In this document: in pieces, positions 1 to 11,059 of the stretch
Position numbering within the stretch: position 1 is the stretch's first letter
Layout: the number at the start of each line of letters is the position of its first letter
Origin: Ilex aquifolium
Lineage: Eukaryota; Streptophyta; Magnoliopsida; Aquifoliales; Aquifoliaceae
Length of the DNA stretch: 64,000 nucleotides
Direction: 5' to 3'
NCBI GenBank assembly: GCA_951799425.1
Contig: OX637402.1
Coordinates: 3,624,001-3,688,000 of the forward strand
Position numbers and translations under genes: made by a program
Notes under the pieces: model-generated
The model's input: the letters and a program-made list of their open reading frames with translations, nothing else
Database searches by the model: none
What the model was told of the DNA's origin: nothing

Positions 1-47
1 TTTTGTGTAAGTAGGCTTTTCTGACCCTAGATTCTTGCTTTTTTCAG

Positions 48-848
48 CTGGCCATTCATGTGAATGCCTTGGTAAGCCAAGTTCGGGCTTTGGAAAGTGT
101 AGTCGAGGTGTCTCAGAAATCCTCAAATGCATTCAAGCTCAAGGTTACAGACTTGGCCTTGACCAACGAGGATCTCAAGGCTCAGATGCATGAATTGAAG
201 ACTCAAGTGAAGGGGCTGAGCTCAGCAAATAAGGTTCTGGAGGCTGAGGCTAAAAAGGCTAAGGATGAGCTCAAGCTTAAGGTTGACAACTTGCTTCAGG
301 CACGCAAGGATGCCTTTGAAGCTCTTGACTCTCTCTAGTCCCTGAAGACAGAGTATATCATGTTGGCCGAGGTCAACACAATGCTACTGGAGGAGATTGA
401 GGTGGAGAGGTCCAAGAATCGCCAGAAGTATACCCTGATTGCTACACTTCAGGATGAATCTGTCACGAACTGGGCTGCAGGGTATTTCGTCTTCCAAGAG
501 CAGACTATGGACAAATACCCAAATCTAGATTTCAATTTTGACCCTCCTCTGAACAAGGATAAGCCAACAGCTGATAAGGAGGCTGAGGTCTGGGTTTCAG
601 CTCCCGTTGTTGTTCCTGGGGTGGAGGAGCCTACTGCTGGTGATGCGGTTGAAGTTCCTGTGGACTTTGAGGCTCAAGCTCCTGGGCAAGTTTCTTTTGA
701 GGCAGAGGTTGGAAACTCTGACACTATTCTGCCCCCAGCTGATGTTGAAGTCCCTGCTATTTTCTTTACTGAAGCTCCTCCTGGACTTCCTCTAGCTGTT
801 TCTTATGCCCCTAAGCTACTTGAAGCCACTACTAAACCATATGTATAG
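48..848 (+). pseudogene. Terminal coiled-coil exon of a Tat antisense-type gene (element I)
   Basis: This is the last exon of a gene homologous to gene A of element III (40097-42728). Bases 1-47 look like the end of an intron: a T-rich tract closing in TTTTTTCAG. The exon opens in the same phase as exon 4 of gene A. It encodes a long Lys/Glu/Leu heptad-like coiled coil, then a motif similar to gene A (NLDFNF here, DLDFNF there), then a Pro/Val/Glu-rich acidic tail ending at the stop at 846-848. One in-frame TAG at 336-338 probably arose from CAG, so the copy is broken. Here it lies on the same strand as the downstream gag-pol, whereas in element III it is antisense, which implies an inversion or recombination. 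Its function is unknown. Confidence 0.75.
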
Positions 849-1189
849 ACTTAGGGCTTCTGTTATTTTAGGACTTCTTCATTTTTTCTAATAGTTTTTT
901 TGAGAAAAGACTTTAATCTTGTATTTTTTTTCTTTTTTTCTAATAGTTTTTTGAGAAAAGACTTTAATCTTGTATTTTTTTTCTTTTTGAGGAAATGAAA
1001 ATATTTTCATCTTGTACTCTGTTCTTCTCTTGTACTCTATTATTATAATCTTGTATTATGTTCTTCTCTCCCTTTTCCCCCTTGCTTCAAGGAGAACTCC
1101 GTTCTCCTGGAAGTGAATTTATTTTTTTCGTGTGAGGTCTGTCTTTAAACTATAAAACTTAGCTGTTTGTTAAGAGCTCTTAGGTGTGC
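849..1189 (+). other. T-rich 3' flank of the coiled-coil exon
   Basis: No gene is seen. The stretch is T-rich and holds a direct duplication of about 56 bp (around 886-985) containing a GAGAAAAGACTTTAATCTTG core. It probably represents the 3' untranslated part of the preceding antisense-type gene. Confidence 0.4.
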
Positions 1190-1609
1190 TGAAAGGCTCA
1201 CTGTTTTATGAGCTGAATGGCTCATTTCAGTTTGCTGATGATCTCATCGTTAGTCTATGAGTTGAAGAGCTCATCATTTTTTTATGAGCTAAAGAGCTCA
1301 TTGTTTGTTTATGAGTTGAAGAGCTCATCGTGTGTTTATGAGTTGAAGAGTTCATCGTGTGTTTATGAGCTGAAGAACTCATCGTTTATTTATGAGCAAG
1401 GGAGCTCATCATTTGTTTATGAGCTGAAGAGCTCATCGTTTATTAATGAGCTGAAGAGCTCATCGCTTGTTTATGAGTTGAAGAGCTCATCATTTGTTTA
1501 TGAGCTGGGGAGCTCATCATTTATTTATGACCTGAAGAGCTCATCATTTATTTATGAACTAGGGAGCTCATCGTTTATTTATGAGCTGAAGAGCTCATCG
1601 TTTAGCAGA
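1190..1609 (+). repeat. 27-bp palindromic minisatellite (element I)
   Basis: About 13 imperfect copies of a 27-bp unit are present, each built on the near-perfect inverted repeat ATGAGCTGAAGAGCTCAT. Because 27 bp is 9 codons, one frame reads as a 9-residue repeat (YELKSSSFV and variants) and runs open into the gag fragment that follows. The core is the reverse complement of half of the 55-bp unit at 36904-37470. So this array has the opposite orientation, relative to gag, from the one in element III. Confidence 0.85.
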
Positions 1610-4600
1610 GAGCTCTCCATGTCATTCATCTCGCACTTCATAGGTGCTCGAACTTATCAAAAATCGAGCTACCACTTGTTGAATGTAAAGCAAGGACCTA
1701 GTGAGACCTTACGGAGCTATGTTCAGAAGTTCAATTCAGAATCTCTGAAAGTAGACGTCCCTGATGAAAAATTCACCCTCGCCTCCTTCATTTTCGGGCT
1801 GGGCATCTAGTCAAAAGACTTAATATTTTCTATCTCTAAAAACCCACAAGCCAATATGACAGAGGTCCTTGCCAAACCAGAGAAATACATCAATGGCAAG
1901 GAAGCCCTCCTCTCCAAGGCAGGGAGCTCAACCACACACAATGAGAAGTAGAAGAAGAGCAACTGGAGTCCCAAAAAGGAGATAAGTCGAGATAGGTCTC
2001 CACGAAGAGACAGAGATCGCTCCCTGAAAAGAAGGGGAGACATCAGAGATCGCCTGGGTCACCCACCCTAGGAGTTACAACCAAGATTCGCACCATGACA
2101 ATTCACTCCCCTCAACGCCATGGTGTCCTAGGTCCTCTATGAAGTATAGAATGGGAACTTTATGAGGTGGCCCCCTCGAATGAAGGCAGACCCCGCGAAA
2201 TGGGATACAATGGAATATTATGAGTATCATAGAGATCATGGTCACCTCACTGATGACTGTATCCAGTTAAAGAAGAAGATCGAGTTCTTGATTCAAAGGG
2301 GGCAATTGCGCCGCTTTATGGCGCAAGATAATCAGAATCAGGCTCACCCAGCCCCAGCACCTCAGCAACAAATTCCTGCACAACACCAACAATCCTTGGG
2401 AGAGATTAGAGTAATATCAGGAGAATTTGCTGGAGGTGGGGAATCCAGCTCAGGTAGGGAAACCCACATGCACAAAGTCTGAGCTGAAGACGTACTGGAG
2501 GTACAAGCTTTGTCCAAAACACCTCGGCTGAGCATGAACATAACATTCTCGAATACAGATCTGAAGGGTTGCCAACATCCCTTGGTGGTGAGGGCTATAT
2601 CGCCAACATAACTTTTCATCGGGTTTTAATCGACAATGGGAGCTCTATTGATATCATCTTCGTATCCGCCTTTGACAAGATGGACATTGGCAGTGACAAG
2701 CTTGAACCAGTGATAGCTCACCTACTCGGATTCTCAGGAGAGAAGGTGCTACCCTTGGGCTCAATCCAGCTTATCCTCACCATGGGAGACCCGCCTTGCC
2801 AATCCACCACCACAGTGAGGTTCTTGGTAGTCGACGCCCCTTCAGCATACAACGTTCTATTAGGGAGGCCTTCCCTTAACGCTATGAGGGCCATTCCTTC
2901 TACCTACCACCTCATAATGAAATTTCCTACCGAGAATGGCATTGGAGTGGTTTGAGGAGACTAGTGAGTGGCATGAGAGTGCTACATGGCGTCTATGAAA
3001 AAGAGGGAGGTCGAGGCCATACAACCGGATGAGCTTGACATAAGAGATGAACTGGAGACAAGACCTATGTCTTCGGAAGAGCTAGAGCCTAGCCAACTCG
3101 ATGAAGAACAAGAACATCTAGTGTATGTGGGAGCGAAACTGATCAAGGAAGTCAAAGACCTCCCTATCCAATTTCTTAAGAAGAATTTGGAGGTATTCGC
3201 ATGGGAAGTAGTAGGATATGCAGGGAATTGATCCCTCAGTTATCACGCACAAGCTTAGTGTGGATCTAACCTTCAAACCCATCAAGCATAAACGAAGAAG
3301 TTTTGCCCCAGAATGCCAGAAAGCAATAAACGAGGAGGTCTCCAAACTCCTCCGTGCTAAGTCCATCAAGGAGGTAGATTATCCGACCTGGCTGGCCAAT
3401 GTAGTCCTTGTAAAGAAGACCAATGACAAGTGGCGTATCTGCATTGATTTTACTGACATAAATCGAGCTTGTCCAAAGGATAGCTTCCCTTTACCTCGGA
3501 TTGACTTGATCGTGGATGCCATAGTTAGGCATGAACTACTCAGCTTCATGGCTACTTTTTCAGGATACAACCAGATCAGGATGGATCCTAGCGACTAAGG
3601 GATGACGTCCTTCATGACTGAGCAGGGGACATACTGTTACCATGTTATGCCATTTGGGTTGAAGAACGCTAGAGCCACTTACCAGCGTCTGGTGAACCGA
3701 ATGTTCCAAAAACAGATCAAGACGTCAGTGGAGGTGTACATCAATGACATACTGGTAAAGTCATTGAAAGTTAAGCTCCATATTAGACGCCTCGAAGAAT
3801 ATTTCCAGATCCTTAAGAAATACCAGATGAAGCTCAACCAAGCCAAATGCGCCTTTGGGGTCTCCGTCGAAAAATTCCTGGGTTTTATAGTCAATAGCCA
3901 AGGAATAGAGGCTAACCCAGGGAAGGTCAGAGTTGTAATAGACATGCAATCACCCTCAAACACAATAGAGATTCAACGACTAACAGGGAGGATAGCAGCC
4001 TTAAGTCGTTTTGTCTCTAGGTCGAGCAACAAGTGCCAACCCTTCTTCCAATTCTTGAAAAAGGCGTTCCAGTGGGATGCACAGTGTGAGGAGGCATTCA
4101 AGCTCTCAAGGATTACCTCAGCTCTTACCCAATCCTTGTGAGCCCTAGAGAGGGAGAGGTTCTCACCCTATACCTTGTTGTCTCAGATTTTTCAACTAGC
4201 GCAACATTGGTCAGAGAGAGAAACAGAGCTCAGCAACCAATCTACTACTATAGTAGAGCTCTGAGGGGGGCAGAGGAAAGATATCCGAACATGGAAAGGC
4301 TAGTCTTAGCTTTGGTCATAGCAACAAGAAGGCTCAAACCTTATTTCTATGCTCATATGATTTAGGTCCCTACAGACCAACCAATGAAGCATGTGTTGCA
4401 CAAAGCAGAGTCATCAGGGAGACTGGTCAAATGGGCGATAGAGCTCAGTAGTTCGACATCCGATACAAACCCAAGACTGCAATCAAAGGGAAAATACTGA
4501 TAGATTTCATTACAGGATTCACAACAGGTCCAGAAGCATCCATGGAGGTAACCCAGCTGGTACCCGACCTCCCAACATGGAAGCTTTCAGTAGACGGAGC

Positions 4601-5300
4601 TGCCAACGCCCAAGGCAGTGGTGCTGGGTTGATCCTAACCTCCCCCAATGCAATAGATATCGAATACGCTCTCAGGTTCGGATTCAAGACTTCAAACAAC
4701 GAAGCTGAATATGAAGCCATCATTACTGGGCTCAACATGGCACAATCCATGGAGGCAGAACAACTCATGATCTACAACGACTCACAGCTAGTGGTGAAGC
4801 AAATTGAGAAAATGTATGAAGCTAAGGGAGAAAGAATGGTTATATACCTAAGGAAGGTACAAGAGATAATGAAGAAATTTGTGCAGGTTAAAGTCGTGCA
4901 AGTCCCCAAAGCTGAAAACTCCCGAGCTGACGCCTTAGCAAGGCTAGCCATAGCCTCTCAAGAGAACCTGGACTGACTAATTCCAGTCAAGCACCTAGCT
5001 GAGCCATCGGTGAGCTTCAAGGATGAAAAAATGTTCCCTATACAGGTCCAGCCAACTTGGATGGATCCAATCATGGGATACCTACAAAATGGAACCTTAC
5101 CAGTAGGTTCCAAAGAAGCGGCAAAACTAAGAGTCAGGTTGTCTAGATTCACCCTCCTACAAGGAAACCTGTACAAGCGGGGCTTCTCGGCACCTCTCTT
5201 GAGGTTTATAGGAGATGAAGAAGCTGACTACATCCTAAGGGAAATCTACGAAGGAATCTGCGACAACCACATCGGACCTCGAGCTCTGGCAGGTAAAAAT
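1610..5300 (+). pseudogene. Decayed Tat-lineage Ty3/Gypsy gag-pol (element I)
   Basis: Closely related to the gag-pol of element III but lacking roughly the first 257 Gag residues. Recognisable in order: Gag (from 1610), the YHRDHGHLTDDC zinc motif (about 2219-2257), protease VLIDNGSSIDIIF (about 2623-2663), RT, RNase H, a second RNase H (about 4570-4960), and the start of the integrase zinc finger, after which homology stops near 5297. Multiple stops and frame shifts break it; many stops match C-to-T change at CAG or CGA codons. The RT catalytic box reads YIND (about 3736-3747) instead of YIDD, so even the RT block would be inactive. Most of the integrase and everything 3' of it are deleted. 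Confidence 0.9.
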
Positions 5301-5567
5301 CTAAAAGAGATTTCGAAATAATGGAAAAGGTAGTTTTCGTCTGCTGAAGCATTTAAGGCGGTTGTACGAACAGACAAGTGGAGATAGAGGAATAAGGGAC
5401 GTGCATGAGAAACGAGGCAAAAATGATTGCATGTTCGTAATGTCGTGACAGCCAAGAAACATCCCGTCGTGTGCATCTCGAGGTCGATCTTCTACAACCT
5501 CGCTCACCCAAGACAGAGTTGAGTCCCAGCTCATACTACACTGCCTGACCAGGGACTGGGGGGCAAC
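5301..5567 (+). other. Residual 3' internal region and polypurine tract of element I
   Basis: Homology to pol ends abruptly and about 270 bp of non-coding sequence leads to a polypurine tract, GACTGGGGGGCAAC, directly before the LTR. This matches the GCTGGGGGGAAAC tract before the 3' LTR of element III, so the integrase core and the antisense gene region were deleted in between. Confidence 0.6.
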
Positions 5568-6140
5568 TAATGGTACCTCGAATATGCCTAAGGTTGAGCT
5601 CGGTAACACAAGTCATGCTCTCTTAGGTCGGGAGCTCAGTTCATTTAAGCTACCTATAGACCTTGACTTCAGACCTCAAGCTCCTTGCATCTGCATCTCA
5701 AGGAAGGCGGTGTATATGACAGCTTGCTTCCACCAAGAAACCCCCAGTAGCAAAAATCACTTATCCAGGCGCAAGATTCGTAACCGCCCCAACACCTACC
5801 ACAACCGTTGCACAATAAAGGCGACCTTTACGAGAAAGAGGCAAGTTAGGCACAGGGTCAACTATAAATAGGAGGCAAAGCCCACAAAAAAAAGGACAAT
5901 CAATTGTAGCCTTACTCAAATACTCTCTATAAAATCCCCCATTATTAATATATTCCCCAGGAGCAAGAGACTGCTTTGAGAGTGGATTAGCCGAGCTCCC
6001 GAGCTAATGAACCACTAGAAACCCTTCATGTCATAACCCCATTCCCCTGATCCAATTCTCAATAGCCTTGGAGCTCAGACTGAACTATTCAGTGCACTGT
6101 GCATACACCACTCTGGTCAGTCATGTTATTAACATCATCA
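5568..6140 (+). mobile_element. 3' LTR of Tat element I
   Basis: Starts TAATGGTACC right after the polypurine tract, at the position of TGATGATACC in element III, so the terminal TG has become TA. It ends AACATCATCA (ACACCATCA in III). It contains a TATAAATA box at 5863-5870 and a block near 5983-6012 that matches the LTR of III (GAGTGGATTAGCCGAGCTC). No 5' partner is visible; it would lie before the window or has been lost. Confidence 0.75.
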
Positions 6141-6571
6141 CGTTACATAGATTCAAGTTTAGCTATAACAATATTCAATCTAATTACATTCTGATGAAAA
6201 CTAGATGTATACGTATAGATATATGATTAAATTGAAGTGACAGTATTTGTGCTAATTAACCAGCTACTGCGGATGATTTAGTGATGAGTTAGTCGAACCC
6301 ACTATGGTGCGTGATAAACTTGTTATTCAAAACATATAATTAGATTTAGGAAATTTAATAATTGTTGCAAATTTAAAACATAAAGTCTCCTGTTTAAAAC
6401 AAAATAATGCATTCACATAGACGCAAAACAGTAGCAACGATCAGAACCAAAAATTCAGAATAAATAAAAAATAAATTTGAGCCCTATACCCATGGTCTCT
6501 TTAAGACAAATTTGCTCCCTCTTGGTGCTCAAGGTTGATGAGTAATTGTCTCCCAAGATAGAATGGATTTA
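6141..6571 (-). mobile_element. Copia LTR/leader-like fragment
   Basis: AT-rich sequence with no ORF. Bases about 6491-6571 closely match 29152-29227 in the LTR/leader of Copia IV (shared AAGACAAATTTGCTCCCTC and TCTCCCAAGATAGAA/CTCCCAAGATAGAA), in the same orientation. It is either the displaced end of Copia IV's 3' LTR or part of a separate relative. Confidence 0.45.
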
Positions 6572-7194
6572 CCTCAAATGGATCGGATCAGGAAAAATAC
6601 ATCCTGACCCGACCCGAGAGAACGCATTTATAAGGCCCTCACCTTTTGTCTCTCTCTCATTCACCGCTGTTGGCCCCCCTTTCCTTCTTCTTTTTCTCTT
6701 TTCTTCTTCTTCTTCGTTGTTCTCTGTTCTCTATAAAAAGAACCCACCCCCTGCAAATCTATGACCATATACCCCGAAGACCCAGTCCTTTGTTTAATGA
6801 TTTGCTTTATATGTTTGTATTTGTACATGGGTCTTCTTCTGCTATATGCACTTACGGGAACGGGTTTCCAACCTAGCCGAAACCCTTATTTCGAAGAATG
6901 ATTATTAATTTGGTTATTTTCTTTGTAGGCTTTGGCAGATGAACGGATCTCTACTTCTCAAACCCTAACTCCATTTTGCGGTTACTGGTAAATTCGAAAC
7001 ATTTGGGACAATGTTCAGTTTAGGTTGGGGGGTGTTGTGATCTACAATTCCAGTTTGTTCTAGTTTCATATTTGCAATTCTATTTTTACAGTATTTTTGC
7101 TTATATTTCATGATCATATCGAATGCAGCTTCAATCGTCTTTGTGACTGGCAGACGTTAAAGAACCAGATAGTGAGTCTTAAAGCTTAGAAAGC
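6572..7194 (+). other. Unidentified stretch, possibly 5' leader of a gene fragment
   Basis: Pyrimidine-rich sequence (about 6640-6730) contains a TATAAAAAG-like motif near 6732. Possible splice acceptors are seen near 6928 (TTCTTTGTAG) and 7126 (GAATGCAG). At 7015-7037 there is a GTTTAGGTTGGGGGGTGTTG string resembling an Athila-type polypurine tract. I cannot assign the segment. Confidence 0.3.
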
Positions 7195-7572
7195 ATGGAT
7201 GTTAAACTTTTTTGGTTTAGTCTAAGAGTTCTATGCACTTTTCCATCTGATGTGCATACTATAATCATGAGGAAAGCAAGACTGGTAAGGAAGGCCGAAA
7301 TCCAAGAAAAACAAGCGAAACCCCTCTGTGGCAGAAGCACCTTTGCCAAACTCCATCGTGCCAAAAGGCTAGGTGCTTGTAAACAATGTGGCAGAGTCTT
7401 TCACGAGAAAAGATATAACCAGTGTTCTGAACCAATTTTCGGTCGCGCACTCGATCGATTAGACTGGATAGTGAATGGGCTGAGTAAGGATTACCCTGAT
7501 ACGTCATGCTATTCCGGTACTTTGCTTAACCGGTTTGTGAGGGAGGAAATTGGGAGAGTCATTGGTTGTTAG
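7195..7572 (+). CDS. Hypothetical 125-aa protein or gene fragment
   Basis: The ORF starts at ATG 7195 and ends at TAG 7570-7572. After a basic segment (about residues 25-60, rich in Lys and Arg) it has a CKQCGRVFHEKRYNQC segment (Cys-X2-Cys with later His and Cys, suggestive of a small metal site), then an LDRLDWIVNGLSKDYPD segment and a C-terminal helix-like region. I do not recognise the family. Exon-like composition and possible upstream splice sites suggest a captured or truncated host gene. It lies just before Athila-like 3' sequence, so it may be cargo. It could also be a chance ORF. Confidence 0.3.
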   Translation: MDVKLFWFSLRVLCTFPSDVHTIIMRKARLVRKAEIQEKQAKPLCGRSTFAKLHRAKRLGACKQCGRVFHEKRYNQCSEPIFGRALDRLDWIVNGLSKDYPDTSCYSGTLLNRFVREEIGRVIGC

Positions 7573-9319
7573 AACTACACAGACACAGAGGGAGACTCGG
7601 ATTAGATTTTGACTAATAAATGACAAACCTGTGGAAAAATGTGTTTTGGGGATGAAGGTTAATGGTCCAAAAGTTTTTTGTAAAAAGTGTAAATATTTTG
7701 TTTTAATGTACAAAGTCTTTTTGTTGAAATAAAGATGTGGGCCGAGTAAGTAATGTCCTAAAATGCCAACTTAAAGCGTGGGTAGGGACTTATCCTGAGA
7801 TGCCATAGTTTTTCAAGTTCAATGGTATTTTCTCTATGCTTAAATGTCAAATGTACATTGGTATTTGTTATTCTTAAGGTACAGAATGACCAGACTTGAA
7901 AATGGAATCGGTATATAACCGACATTCCACGAAAAACCTGACATAACCAGTGGAGATGACAAAGAATATCATGGTAAGTTTTGAGCCTTGCTATACTTTT
8001 GAGAGACAATCAACATTTACTCAAGTAAGGTCTTTCACTCTCAATTTTTGAATAATCTCATTAAATTTGATTTGATTGACGCAACTAAGGCAATCTTTTG
8101 ACATATCCCCCAAGAGATCTGTTCATACGACACATACATGTGCACATACTTGAGAAAGGATCTTAGGCCATCTTTGACTTAATTTTGAGCCTTAAGCCAT
8201 TTCTTTTACAAAATTATATCCCTAGTTAACCGTGATTGAGCCTTCAATGAACAATCTTTTTCCAAATAGCCCGTATGATTACCAAGCAATAAGAGAATAT
8301 ACTTAACATACTTTTGCTATCTAATTTTTTTGCACCCTCTTATAAATCAATATGATATAGGAATGCAAGAAAAAGGGAAAAGGCCATAGAGACTACTATT
8401 CAATGACAAGAAAAATCAATGGGAACAATTGAAACAGAAAAGAAACAGAAAGGCAGGAAATTGCCAAGAAAGTGAAAAATGAGAAAAATGAAAGAAAGAA
8501 ATATCATTTCTGGGAAAAATGTCGAAAAGCTAGAAAGAAGTGTGCTACATTACAAAATGAAAAGATAGCTTTTGAATATCATTGACGTCATTTTGTTAGC
8601 CACTGACCTCTAGCCACGTTACAACCTATAAAAAACCCTAATTGATCTCAAGTCTGTTGCATGCATGTGTCGTCAACCAAAAGTGGGGTATGGTAAATAG
8701 TATTTCTTTAAATTGCATCAATATTCTTTCATGAGATTATGCCAAACATGATTAGTTTGTTTCCTTAAACTTCACTCTCTTCCTAATTGTGCATGTGATT
8801 TTTCGATTGGCCACCCTCTGATCACATGCCCCGTGAGAGACAAGTCACTATAATCGGAGCGAACTTTTGCTGAGAGCATTCTACGAGAGGTTTGTGAAAT
8901 CGAAGCTATCCATGGAAGGTAGTAAAATGGAGTGTTTGTTATATAACAATTCTTGTTGCTAGAATGATCATTCTTACTACATAGGGAATTTCAAATACCA
9001 ATATAACAAGTGTTTATTTTTGCATATAGTACGTACCAATGACAAAAAAGTGTTCTATTTTTTTTTTTTTTTAAATATTAACTAAAGGATGGGGTGTCTC
9101 AACGATCATGATCCTAACTCATATACACATCTTTTTAACTGGAGTTTGTAGGTAGCTTCACTGGAAACCTTCACGAGACAAAACTCGTCCACTAGGGATC
9201 ACCTAGGGGTTTAACGGCTTGTTGCATATGCTAAATGCAATCGTGTTATCTACGAAAGTGATTTTATTTTGTTCTGTTGTTATTTATTACTAGGGACTAG
9301 TAATGTTTAGGTTGGGGGG
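7573..9319 (+). mobile_element. 3' non-coding domain of an Athila-like Ty3/Gypsy element
   Basis: No ORF is supported. The stretch resembles the long spacer between the last ORF and the 3' LTR of Athila elements: repeated TTGAGCCTT-type phrases (about 8180-8260), an A/G-rich block (about 8350-8530), and a terminal polypurine tract GTTTAGGTTGGGGGG ending at 9319, directly before an LTR start. The left boundary is uncertain. Confidence 0.5.
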
Positions 9320-10926
9320 TGTGATTAACCCTAATTAATGCATAATTTAATTAAGTTAATAGGTTAATTGTGTTAGTAAAATAAAGTTAAACTAGTCAAA
9401 GTAAGTCAAATTAGGGTTAGTGTGTGAATTAGGAATAATGCATTAATTGTTGTTCTTTTCAGGGTTTTGTGCGTCAAAATTACTGGGGAGCCAATTGTGT
9501 CAAAGTTACAAATTACTGGGCAGCCAATTGTGTCAAAACTACAAATTACTGGGCAGCCAATTATCAAAGCTGCAAACTATATGGTGCCAATTATTAAAGC
9601 AAAACAAAGGGGGATCAAAATGTAATTAAAGGGCATCTTCTTGGGGCTTGTAAAGGGCATCTTCTTGGGGCTTGTAAAGGGCATCTTTTGGTTGCCTATA
9701 AATACTACCCATTGGGGCTTGTAAAAGGGAGATTTCTTTGGTTGTGGAAAACCCTCCAAAAGTAATTGATTTCTTGTATTATTGCTTTCTTCTAATTTAA
9801 GTATTGCCTTCTTTTATTGTAATTTGTCTCTTTTAATTTCATGTCTAGAAAAAAGATAGATTACTTTTGGTTGTGGATCACCCTCCAAAAGTGACTACTT
9901 TTCTTCTATTTTTAATATGTGTTTCATTCACTTCCAATGCTTGAGCTTCTTTCTTCCCTTAGAGGAGTGAAACTCTTCCACTTTTCTAGTGCTTCGCCAA
10001 AGCCTTGAAGCATGGAACGTGATTCACTCATCCTTTGTCAAAGATCGGCTCCTTGTTTATTGTACCTTATCTTGTAACTTCTCTACTTAGAGGAATGAGC
10101 ATCACTCACTTTCTAGCTTGACCAAAGCCATGAAGAGTGAGTAGTTTCTCATTCACTCTTCAGTGAGAGGTGATGGACGTGTAGAAATTATCCGGAAGTT
10201 ATATCTGTGCATTTTCGATTATGCTTAATGCTTTATATTCACTTTGCTTATTGAATGATTGATTGCATCTAGCAAAGCTAGGGTACTTTGTATAATCAGG
10301 AGTTCTTTCTATAACATAGATAACTCTTGCATAGAAAGACTCATCGATTCAAGGCAAGTACCCCGGCTAGATCTTCATGAATACCCTTCAATCTTCACCA
10401 TTATTGTGCTTCAATTAAAGAATGGATTAGGAGCATTAATGTCATAATTGGAGGTCTTGTAGAAACACTTGCTTGTTTGTAGACGGGTTAAGTCTCGACA
10501 CAAGCAATTCTTGTAAACTTCTAGGAAGACATCGGAATCATGTTCTTAATTCTCACAATCCACCTTTATCTTTCGATTAACCTTCTGTTGACACGAGGCT
10601 TAATTGAGTTATCAAGCACAATTATAATAAACCGAATAATTAACTACATGTCCAAAGCCTTGAACTAAAGAGTGACTCTTTTATATTAAAGCTTATCCCA
10701 CATTTTGTTTAGAAAACTCTCCTGCAAAGAATCTTATATTCTGTCCAGAAAGAATCTTGAACACCACAATTTCAAATCTCAAAGGATACAACCAACTTTT
10801 CTCCACCACTGCTTACTTTGAAACACTAACAACAGCTCCCTGTGGATTCGACTCCGGACTCAAACCGGGTTATTACTACAGCTTGACCGCCTGCACTTGG
10901 GTGTACACATTTCGGATCAAGTCACA
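9320..10926 (+). mobile_element. Athila-like LTR (3' LTR)
   Basis: Begins TGTGATTAACCC and ends AAGTCACA, giving a TGTGA/TCACA terminal inverted repeat, and follows a polypurine tract. It contains duplicated GGGCATCTTCTTGGGGCTTGT units (about 9625-9680), a CCTATAAATAC TATA-like box near 9695, and near its end a CCCTGTGGATTCGACTCCGG phrase typical of LTR ends in this group. Length is 1607 bp. No TSD could be set because the 5' half is missing. Confidence 0.65.
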
Positions 10927-11059
10927 TAACACATTTCATTCATCCACCATTCCATTGTCCTTTCTTTTGACATCATTCCGAGGGAGAGTGACATTCCCCT
11001 TCACACATACGACATACACACATTGAGGGTGATGTCCAGAGATTAGGGTATACTACAAC

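Noticed and set aside
5584-5871. 95-codon ORF in the element I LTR
   Set aside because: It lies wholly inside the LTR upstream of its TATA box and matches nothing recognisable.
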